Assembly (NCBI GenBank): GCA_041685935.1
Contig: JAWLES010000128.1
Span: forward strand, 1-6,934
Origin: JAIPEK01 sp041685935
GTDB taxonomy: Bacteria; Desulfobacterota; Desulfobacteria; Desulfobacterales; Desulfobacteraceae
Direction of reading: 5' to 3'
Length of the DNA stretch: 6,934 nt
Below are positions 1-4,925 of the stretch, one piece after another. The notes under the pieces are model-generated. The model saw only the letters and a list, made by a program, of their open reading frames with translations, was not told where the DNA came from and did not search any database. Both the position numbers and the translations under genes were made by a program. Every line of letters begins with the position of its first letter. Position 1 is the first letter of the stretch.

Positions 1-1
1 T

Positions 2-1051
2 CTTGCGGATATCCAGGGGGATGAACCCATGATTCAGCTTGAAGTTAATGCCGAGGTTATCGCCAGGGTTGTGTCGGACTGGACCGGCATTCCCCTGGGG
101 AAAATGGTCCAGGATGAAGCGGAAAATATTATAAAACTGGATGAACTCCTCCGCAACAGGGTTAAAGGGCAGGATCACGCCCTTTCCGCCATAGCCGAAG
201 TGATAAGGGCCTCCAAATCCGGGGTGAAAAATCCGGACCAGCCCATGGGAGTGTTCCTGCTGGCCGGGCCCAGCGGGGTGGGCAAGACCGAAACCGGCCT
301 TGCCATTGCAGATGTGCTGTTCGGAAGTGAAAAGAATATAGTCACGGTGAATATGAGTGAATTCCAGGAAAGCCATACTGTAAGCCGTCTTATCGGCTCG
401 CCTCCAGGTTATGTGGGGTTCGGCGAAGGGGGGATGCTCACAGAGGCTGTCAGGCGGAAACCCTACTCGGTAGTTCTTTTAGACGAGGTGGAAAAGGCGC
501 ACCCGGATGTATCCAACCTGTTCTACCAGGTTTTTGATAAAGGGATGCTGACTGACGGGGAAGGAAAGGAGATCAATTTTAAAAATACGGTGGTTATACT
601 CACCAGCAACCTGGCCACGGACATTATCCAGGAGATGACTTCCGATGAGGAGGATATCTCCATTGAGGCGGTCACTTCGGCCATCAGGCCGGTACTTTCG
701 GAATATTTTAAACCGGCTCTTCTTGCCAGGATGAACGTGGTGCCGTTTGTGAGCCTGAAGCCGGACGCCATGCAGGGAATCGTCAACCTTAAACTTAAAA
801 AGATAAGGCAGACCCTCATGGATAACAATCGAATCGATTTTGAATTTTCCGGAAAAGTGGCCGAACAGGTGGCGCAAAGGTGTACCGAGGTTGAAACCGG
901 TGCCAGGAATATCGATTACATCCTGAACGGCAAGGTGTTTCCCGCAATATCAAGACAGATACTCACCCGGATGAGCTCAGGCGGAATGCCGGCAGGGATA
1001 TTTCTAGATCTTGATGAAAGCGGTGAATTCGCCATTCGATTTACAGACTGA
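2..1051 (+). CDS. clpV: Type VI secretion ATPase ClpV/TssH, C-terminal part (5' end outside window)
   Basis: The reading frame is open from base 2, so the gene starts upstream; about 349 C-terminal residues are visible, of a family usually near 850-900. They cover the end of the middle region, the second AAA+ module and the C-terminal domain. Visible motifs are Walker A GPSGVGKT (bases 266-289), pore loop GSPPGYVG, Walker B VVLLDEVE (470-493), sensor 1 VVILTSN (590-610) and the sensor 2 GAR arginine (899-907). The block FYQVFDKG after Walker B favours ClpV over ClpB, which usually has a LLQVLDDG-type sequence there. Family knowledge: ClpV is a cytoplasmic hexameric ATPase that extracts and unfolds TssB/TssC of the contracted sheath so the type VI system can be reused. 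All ATPase motifs are intact. The N-terminal sheath-binding domain cannot be seen, so a ClpB-type paralogue is the main, less likely alternative. The internal ATG at base 29 is not a credible start. Confidence 0.9.
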   Translation, partial: LADIQGDEPMIQLEVNAEVIARVVSDWTGIPLGKMVQDEAENIIKLDELLRNRVKGQDHALSAIAEVIRASKSGVKNPDQPMGVFLLAGPSGVGKTETGLAIADVLFGSEKNIVTVNMSEFQESHTVSRLIGSPPGYVGFGEGGMLTEAVRRKPYSVVLLDEVEKAHPDVSNLFYQVFDKGMLTDGEGKEINFKNTVVILTSNLATDIIQEMTSDEEDISIEAVTSAIRPVLSEYFKPALLARMNVVPFVSLKPDAMQGIVNLKLKKIRQTLMDNNRIDFEFSGKVAEQVAQRCTEVETGARNIDYILNGKVFPAISRQILTRMSSGGMPAGIFLDLDESGEFAIRFTD

Positions 1052-1075
1052 CGTCCGCGTCACAAGGAGTTTTGA

Positions 1076-1858
1076 ATGCAGAAAAGAGTCTGGATTACAT
1101 CACTTAAAAAGGATAAGGAAAAAACCACGGCCCTTCTGGAGCTTTCCAAAAAGTACGGCCTTGCGCCTGACGGCCATTTCTGGGTGGATGATTTGAAAAA
1201 GATGGCCTGGCAGGCGCCCAAAGACAGCATATGCGCCAAAGAAACCGGGCTCTGGGTTATTTCAGCCGAACCCGGCGATCTTGAGGCTGAATCAGTCCGG
1301 TACGGCCTGTCGCTTCTGGCGTTGACCGTTCAGGCAATCAAGGGGATCGGGTTTCCCATCATCTTTGTCTGTTTTGATAATATGCTGCAGCAGGAGGATC
1401 TGCCGGCTCCGTTTAAAGGGGCGGAAATAGTGGATGCAAAAGACCGGACTCTGGGCGCAAAGATTGCCGCAAGGGCAAACACGCCGGTCAAAAAAGTTGC
1501 GGTGGATTACCGGGTCGATATCCATGCCAACCCCGGGTACGGGATCTGGTTCGAATTCGGCCCGACTGGGGAAGAGATCTGGAGCGGCGTTCTTGCAGGG
1601 GCTTCCGGGGCACAGGTGGATGCCCACGGTGTGGGGGACGCCGGCAGGTTGCCGGAAAAAGCGGTCCTGGAATACCAGATGCAGGGGCTCAAGCTTTCGA
1701 TCAATAACACCGAATATGACGCATGGGCCGTGCAAAACCGCATAAGTGAAAATGAAGCCTACTATGTAAGATTCAACGGAATGCCAGGCACTGTTTTATT
1801 CGGAGAGCTTCCTGGCGAAAAAAGTCAAGGTGATTTTTATATGCTCAGGCTTGCCTGA
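1076..1858 (+). CDS. Uncharacterised 260-residue protein encoded directly after clpV
   Basis: I do not recognise this protein. The ATG at 1076 follows the clpV stop by 24 bases and has AAGGAG at 1064-1069, six bases away, so the start is well supported and co-transcription with clpV is likely. The N-terminal half (about residues 1-120) alternates charged helices with hydrophobic strands and has a hydrophobic stretch near residues 78-100 ending in FPIIFVCF, which looks like a buried strand of an alpha/beta fold rather than a clear membrane segment. The second half (about 138-260) appears beta-rich, with alternating aromatic and glycine residues. There is no signal peptide, no PAAR or VgrG signature and no cysteine-rich motif. 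Its place suggests an accessory type VI protein, an effector-related protein or an immunity protein, but that is inference from position only. No tandem partner follows: the next 87 bases lead to a separate promoter region. Confidence 0.85.
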   Translation: MQKRVWITSLKKDKEKTTALLELSKKYGLAPDGHFWVDDLKKMAWQAPKDSICAKETGLWVISAEPGDLEAESVRYGLSLLALTVQAIKGIGFPIIFVCFDNMLQQEDLPAPFKGAEIVDAKDRTLGAKIAARANTPVKKVAVDYRVDIHANPGYGIWFEFGPTGEEIWSGVLAGASGAQVDAHGVGDAGRLPEKAVLEYQMQGLKLSINNTEYDAWAVQNRISENEAYYVRFNGMPGTVLFGELPGEKSQGDFYMLRLA

Positions 1859-1891
1859 AGAAAACTGCCATACCGGATGCCGTTTGTTCAG

Positions 1892-1902
1892 TAATACTTC
1901 AT
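1892..1902 (+). repeat. 11-base motif TAATACTTCAT, copy 1 (possible operator half)
   Basis: TAATACTTCAT lies five bases upstream of the predicted -35 box. The same 11 bases occur as the reverse complement at 4750-4760, in the other main intergenic region. Seven of the bases, AATACTT, are also the left arm of an inverted repeat whose right arm is AAGTATT at 1927-1933. No known regulator site is recognised. Confidence 0.4.
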
Positions 1903-1906
1903 ATGC

Positions 1907-1935
1907 TTGACACATGGGGGATTACCAAGTATTGT
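1907..1935 (+). promoter_or_regulatory. Predicted sigma70-type promoter for the DUF3334-like/cheR operon
   Basis: A perfect TTGACA lies at 1907-1912 and TATTGT at 1930-1935, separated by 17 bases, which fits the sigma70 consensus (six of six and four of six matches). It sits in the 147-base gap between the unknown gene and the DUF3334-like gene. Transcription would start near 1942, giving a leader of about 64 bases before the preferred start at 2006. The arms AATACTT (1893-1899) and AAGTATT (1927-1933) form an inverted repeat flanking the -35 box and touching the -10 box, as a repressor or activator site might. Confidence 0.55.
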
Positions 1936-1995
1936 GAAGTAAGCAGTGCAGAGGATTTTTCCTTTGATGCACACGAATCTTGTACAGAAACAGAC

Positions 1996-2000
1996 GGGAG
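1996..2000 (+). promoter_or_regulatory. Ribosome binding site deciding the start of the DUF3334-like gene
   Basis: GGGAG ends five bases before the ATG at 2006. The frame is also open further up, to a GTG at 1946 and an ATG at 1967. The GTG at 1946 falls almost at the predicted transcription start, and the ATG at 1967 has only a distant GAGGA. The sequence resembling the family also begins just after 2006. Confidence 0.6.
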
Positions 2001-2005
2001 TGACC

Positions 2006-2671
2006 ATGGACGTCCAGGAAATTAAAAGCACGGACGATATTCTTTTTATTTTATGTAAATCGATTCAGCGGGTGCTTCAGAAAGCCACAGCGCAGAAGAT
2101 CACTTTTTTCCCGCTGGCCCAGACCATCAACAAAACAACCCTGAGGCCGGATATCGGTTGTTTCACAGTGTTTGAAAGCGAGGTGTCTGGAATTGTGCTG
2201 ACGAATTTTTCCGCTGAAGCGGCGCTGGATATTTACAGAAGCTACATGATGAATATGAAGATGCCTGAAGACGAGCTTTCCAGAAATCATACCTCGGACG
2301 ATGTCGGCAATGTACTGGGTGCTCTGGTGGATCAGGGAATGGGCCATTTCCAGAATGATCTCAGGGAAGAGCTTTATGCTTCAGTACGATTCACCCCGCC
2401 CAAGATGATGGTGGTGAATCAGGACATCACCATATCCGTGGGCAACCTTCCCCAGGCACCCGATTACAGGCGGGTTTCCTTTGAAACCGAAAGCCACAGG
2501 CCTTTTTTTCTGGAGCTTGGTGTGGAAAAAACAGCATTTTCAACGTTTTATTCCCATGAAAAGGAAGAATCCGGTCATGAACCGGTCAGGGAAAAAACCC
2601 AGGATGTGGATGATATCTTTCTGGAGGCCCAGAAAGCAAAAGCAAGGCAGGATCACAAGGACGAATCCTGA
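2006..2671 (+). CDS. DUF3334-like protein, possibly CheC/CheX-related
   Basis: The preferred product is 221 residues. The order of conserved blocks (DDILFILCKS at 10-19, INKTTLRPDIGCF at 41-53, an NHTSDDVGNVLGALVDQ block at 94-110, PPKMM at 131-135) resembles my memory of the DUF3334 family, known mainly from marine gammaproteobacteria. The helix holding DDVGN is reminiscent of the acidic-x-x-Asn motif of CheC/CheX phosphatases, with D99 and N102 in matching spacing. A CheX-like fold is therefore plausible, but phosphatase activity is only inference. The last 40 residues are charged and contain a short DVDDIF acidic-hydrophobic motif (201-206), a style also seen in flagellar switch and CheC-type proteins. 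No signal peptide or membrane segment is visible, so the protein should be cytoplasmic. It is first in an apparent operon, 70 bases before cheR, which supports a signalling or chemotaxis role. Confidence 0.75.
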   Translation: MDVQEIKSTDDILFILCKSIQRVLQKATAQKITFFPLAQTINKTTLRPDIGCFTVFESEVSGIVLTNFSAEAALDIYRSYMMNMKMPEDELSRNHTSDDVGNVLGALVDQGMGHFQNDLREELYASVRFTPPKMMVVNQDITISVGNLPQAPDYRRVSFETESHRPFFLELGVEKTAFSTFYSHEKEESGHEPVREKTQDVDDIFLEAQKAKARQDHKDES

Positions 2672-2726
2672 AATGTTTTTCCTGCATACATCGGCTCGGC
2701 CCCTTGCGGTTTTTTTTGTGAGACCT

Positions 2727-2730
2727 GGAG
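2727..2730 (+). promoter_or_regulatory. Distant ribosome binding site before the cheR TTG start
   Basis: GGAG at 2727-2730 is eleven bases from the TTG at 2742, longer than usual. An in-frame TAA at 2733-2735 lies just upstream, so TTG is the only common start codon available before the conserved CheR sequence begins. The combination of TTG and long spacing predicts weak translation. Confidence 0.4.
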
Positions 2731-2741
2731 AATAAATATCC

Positions 2742-3512
2742 TTGGAGATCAGCCCCGGACAGTTCAGGAAACTTGCCGATCTGGTGTATGAGGAAGCCGG
2801 CATACGGCTCACCGACCAGAAGTATGAACTTTTGAAGTCAAGGCTTGCCAAACGGCTGAGAAAAACCGGTTTCAGCCTGACACGGGATTATATCGAATTT
2901 ATCGGCAGAGACAGGGATGAGTTCAACCGGTTCATTGATGCCATCACCACCAACCACACCTTTTTTTTCAGAGAAAACGCCCATTGCGAGTACATAATAA
3001 GCAACATCCCTTCTTCCTCTTTTCTGAAGATATGGTGTGCTGCCTGTTCAAGCGGCGAGGAACCTTACTCGTTGGCACTGCAGCTGATTGACAACAACTA
3101 TCGTATAGGTATCAGTGCAACTGATCTGTCCGACACCATGCTGGATAAGGCGAGGAAGGGAATTTTTCCCATGGAAAGGGTGAACCATGTTCCGCAATAC
3201 CTGCTGCGCCGCTATTTCCAGAAGGGGAGCAACAGGTATGAAGGTCAGGTGAAGGTAAAAAAAGAGATAAGGGAGCTTGTGCAGTTCAGCCGGTTCAACC
3301 TCATCACGGATGCAATGAATGACCGTTTCGATATTATCTTCTGCAGAAACGTCATGATCTACTTTGATGCGGCCACACGGCAGAAAACAGTTGACACGCT
3401 TGTCCAGTCACTGAAACCGGGCGGCATCCTGTTCACCGGAATGTCTGAAAGCCTGAACGGGATCAGCCATCCCCTGAAACAGGTTATGTCGAGTGCATAC
3501 AAGAAAGTCTGA
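2742..3512 (+). CDS. cheR: Chemotaxis protein methyltransferase CheR
   Basis: The 256-residue protein matches CheR in order and length (family about 270-290). It has an N-terminal helical CheR domain (about 5-70), the TTNHTFFFRE motif at 69-78 containing the conserved arginine, the SAM-binding motif ACSSGEEPYS at 101-110, the acidic ATDLS block at 126-130, FNLI at 185-188, FCRNVMIYF at 200-208 and GMSESL at 233-238. Family knowledge: CheR transfers a methyl group from S-adenosylmethionine to glutamates of chemoreceptors, opposing CheB, and so sets adaptation. No C-terminal TPR or other extra domain is present. The start is TTG, forced by an in-frame stop just upstream. It lies between the DUF3334-like gene and vanZ; no receptor, CheA, CheW or CheB gene is in the window, so its receptors must be encoded elsewhere. 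All visible catalytic motifs are intact. Confidence 0.93.
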   Translation: MEISPGQFRKLADLVYEEAGIRLTDQKYELLKSRLAKRLRKTGFSLTRDYIEFIGRDRDEFNRFIDAITTNHTFFFRENAHCEYIISNIPSSSFLKIWCAACSSGEEPYSLALQLIDNNYRIGISATDLSDTMLDKARKGIFPMERVNHVPQYLLRRYFQKGSNRYEGQVKVKKEIRELVQFSRFNLITDAMNDRFDIIFCRNVMIYFDAATRQKTVDTLVQSLKPGGILFTGMSESLNGISHPLKQVMSSAYKKV

Positions 3513-3544
3513 TACAGAATCTGAAAGAGATTCCTGGAGGAATA

Positions 3545-3979
3545 ATGAACAGGAAGGCTGACTCGAAACTGGTCCGGAACCTTTTTTACAGGCTTCCGGT
3601 GCTGCTTTACTGCGCATTGATTTACATTCAGTCCTCTTTCCCCGGAGTTGCCGGGATTGAGCCCCCTTTTTCCGGGTTTGACAAGGTGCTTCATTTCGCA
3701 GGATACTCGCTTCTGGGTGTTCTGACCCTGCGTGCGCTGCTCAGGGAGGATCTCTCTGTCAGCCCCTCCGTGCTGGCGGGCATTGCAGTGGTATTCTGCA
3801 CGTTGTACGGTCTTTCAGACGAGATCCACCAGTCGTTTGTTTCCGGCAGGAGCTGCGAGGCTCTCGATTTGCTGGCGGATGCTGCAGGAGGAGCTGTTGG
3901 AGCGTACGTGTATTTAACGTTAAAGGGACCGGCACGGAAAACAGGCAGGAAGACTCACATTCACGAGGGTGAGAGTTGA
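3545..3979 (+). CDS. VanZ-family membrane protein
   Basis: This 144-residue protein carries the VanZ-family signature: DKVLHF at 46-51, YGLSDEIHQSFV at 88-99, G101-R102, and a following D108 with AD at 111-112. Four hydrophobic segments fit inner-membrane helices: about 13-29, 49-66, 75-91 and 107-126. The positively charged tail is probably cytoplasmic. The family is named after VanZ of the glycopeptide resistance cluster, but most members, including stand-alone ones like this, have no known activity, and the context gives no hint of resistance. The ATG at 3545 has a strong GGAGG at 3536-3540. It follows cheR by 32 bases and overlaps the next gene by four, so it is very likely in the same transcript. 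Confidence 0.88.
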   Translation: MNRKADSKLVRNLFYRLPVLLYCALIYIQSSFPGVAGIEPPFSGFDKVLHFAGYSLLGVLTLRALLREDLSVSPSVLAGIAVVFCTLYGLSDEIHQSFVSGRSCEALDLLADAAGGAVGAYVYLTLKGPARKTGRKTHIHEGES

Positions 3980-4536
3980 GCAGCCACAAGGTAAGGCAGA
4001 TGATGAAGGCCGAGAGGGACAGGGCCCGGGTCCGCTTTAAAAAGCACCTGAGGAAAAATCTGTTTGCAGAGCCTGGTCCCAATGATTTTGTGATTGTACT
4101 GGACAACCTCAAACCCACCTTTAATGTGGGCAAAATTTTCAGGAGCGCGGATGTATTCGGGGCAAAAGAAATTCATCTGGTGGGGATAGATTTTTTTGAT
4201 CCCGCTTCAGGCAAAGGTGCTTTGAAATGGGTGCCGGCCAGGTTTTTTAACACATTCGACGCCTCTTATGCAGATCTTGTGGAAAAAGGTTATACTGTGT
4301 TCATTCTGGAGCCGGATGCCGGCACACCGGTTAATGAGGCTCAACTGCCTGAAAAGAGTGCGTTTGTGTTCGGCCATGAAGCCTTCGGAATCACGTTTGA
4401 GCCGGAAAAGTACCCTGCTCTCAGGAGACTGAAAATTCCCCAGTTCGGGAAATCCCAGAGCCTGAACGTCAGTGTGGCCGCCTCCGTGGTCATGTATGAA
4501 TATGTCAGCAGGCCGGGGCGGTGGCCTGCGGATTAA
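3976..4536 (+). CDS. SpoU/TrmH-family (SPOUT) RNA methyltransferase
   Basis: The 186-residue protein has the three SPOUT motifs of the SpoU group. Motif 1 is around 43-62, with N50 and R56 (NVGKIFRSADVFG). Motif 2 is FGHEAFGI at 132-139 with E135. Motif 3 is IPQFGKSQSLNVSVAASVVM at 154-173. The C-terminal knot binds S-adenosylmethionine, and the basic N-terminus (about 1-28) may contact RNA. Family members methylate ribose 2'-hydroxyls of tRNA or rRNA; the target here cannot be told from sequence, so I give no symbol. The chosen start is a TTG at 3976 whose bases overlap the vanZ TGA (TTGA), with GAGGG at 3965-3969, suggesting translational coupling. The ATG codons at 4000 and 4003 are alternatives that would trim the basic N-terminus. 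Its stop shares bases with the stop of the opposite-strand gene. Confidence 0.9.
   Translation: MSSHKVRQMMKAERDRARVRFKKHLRKNLFAEPGPNDFVIVLDNLKPTFNVGKIFRSADVFGAKEIHLVGIDFFDPASGKGALKWVPARFFNTFDASYADLVEKGYTVFILEPDAGTPVNEAQLPEKSAFVFGHEAFGITFEPEKYPALRRLKIPQFGKSQSLNVSVAASVVMYEYVSRPGRWPAD
4508..4529. terminator. GC-rich hairpin at the convergent gene junction, possible bidirectional terminator
   Basis: GCAGGCC (4508-4514) and GGCCTGC (4523-4529) form a perfect 7-base-pair stem with an 8-base loop. It lies inside the last codons of the RNA methyltransferase gene and only three bases beyond the stop codon of the minus-strand zinc-ribbon gene. Neither side is followed by a T-tract, so it is not a canonical intrinsic terminator. 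It could still stabilise the 3' end of the minus-strand transcript. It could also simply be a consequence of the codons used there. Confidence 0.35.
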
Positions 4537-4718
4537 CTCCCGGCATCCAGTTTACATTCGGTGAAGTCTATTTTTTCGCCGCATTTGTCGCATTTATGTG
4601 ACTTGTCGAACTCATCCGAGAAAATTTCCTTTTCCGCCCCGCATTCAGGGCATTTACATGTAAAGGATTGTAAGTTCTTGAACTGTTCAAATCCCGGACA
4701 ATGCTGTGGTGTGGTCAT
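4533..4718 (-). CDS. Small zinc-ribbon protein, 61 residues
   Basis: Two CxxC knuckles, C23-x2-C26 and C43-x2-C46, are separated by 16 residues, the layout of a zinc ribbon. Further cysteines occur at 7, 21 and 55. The block EIFSDEFD at 31-38 between the knuckles and the start MTTPQHCPG look familiar from small conserved proteins of sulfate-reducing Desulfobacterota, recalled without a search. The function is unknown; a metal-binding or nucleic-acid- or protein-binding role would be inference. The ATG (complement of 4716-4718) has GGGAGG (complement of 4723-4728) four bases upstream, a very good ribosome binding site, which argues for a real gene despite its size. It is the only minus-strand gene in the window. 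Its TAA shares TTAA with the stop of the convergent RNA methyltransferase. Confidence 0.85.
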   Translation of the reverse strand: MTTPQHCPGFEQFKNLQSFTCKCPECGAEKEIFSDEFDKSHKCDKCGEKIDFTECKLDAGS

Positions 4719-4749
4719 GATGCCTCCCTTTTTCGGTTTCCTTCAAATG

Positions 4750-4774
4750 ATGAAGTATTAAACGTTCGATACTT
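4750..4774. repeat. Copy 2 of the 11-base motif, within an inverted repeat
   Basis: ATGAAGTATTA at 4750-4760 is the exact reverse complement of 1892-1902. AAGTAT (4753-4758) and ATACTT (4769-4774) also form a 6-base inverted repeat around a 10-base centre containing the palindrome AACGTT (4761-4766). It lies between the zinc-ribbon gene and the BPSS1780-like gene. It could be an operator, or a weak hairpin in the minus-strand leader. Confidence 0.4.
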
Positions 4775-4783
4775 TTTACTTTT

Positions 4784-4812
4784 TTTGTACCGCTACCGGA
4801 TAAGTTCGTCAA
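4784..4812 (-). promoter_or_regulatory. Predicted sigma70-type promoter for the zinc-ribbon gene
   Basis: On the minus strand TTGACG (complement of 4807-4812) is followed after 17 bases by TACAAA (complement of 4784-4789), matching the consensus at five and four of six positions. Transcription would start near 4777, giving a leader of about 59 bases that contains the AAGTAT/ATACTT dyad at 4753-4774. The region is AT-rich, so chance matches are more likely. Confidence 0.35.
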
Positions 4813-4914
4813 GGGAAAAAGAAAAATCAGCTGAAAGGAGGACGGCAAAATTTTTTTGTACAGTTGTGGAAAAAGCAAATATTTGTTATGTAACCTTCAC
4901 TGTAAATATTAATC

Positions 4915-4919
4915 AGGGG
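4915..4919 (+). promoter_or_regulatory. Ribosome binding site deciding the start of the BPSS1780-like gene
   Basis: AGGGG ends six bases before the ATG at 4926. The frame stays open upstream to 4701, but that stretch overlaps the zinc-ribbon gene and its ribosome binding site and encodes no recognisable domain, while the conserved N-terminal domain begins right after 4926. I see no convincing plus-strand promoter in the 4719-4925 region, only AT-rich sequence. Confidence 0.5.
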
Positions 4920-4925
4920 CGCAGT

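Noticed and set aside
1292..1735. Minus-strand 147-codon frame opposite the unknown gene behind clpV
   Set aside because: The plus-strand gene has the better ribosome binding site, position and length; the reverse translation is rich in Pro, Cys and His with no motif.
1861..1885. Imperfect inverted repeat after the unknown gene (AAAAC...GTTT arms) as a terminator
   Set aside because: The stem has a bulge and a mismatch, is not GC-rich and is not followed by a T-tract.
2690..2717. T8 run at 2710-2717 before cheR as an intrinsic terminator
   Set aside because: I find only a three-base-pair stem (GGC/GCC) nearby, too weak for a terminator; the two genes are probably co-transcribed.
3073..3092. 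TTGGCAC sequence inside cheR as a sigma54 promoter
   Set aside because: The required GC at the -12 position is missing (GA found) and it lies within coding sequence far from any downstream start.
4701..4925. Longer version of the BPSS1780-like protein starting near 4701
   Set aside because: It would run antisense through the zinc-ribbon start and its ribosome binding site, has no ribosome binding site of its own and encodes no recognisable domain; ATG 4926 fits better.
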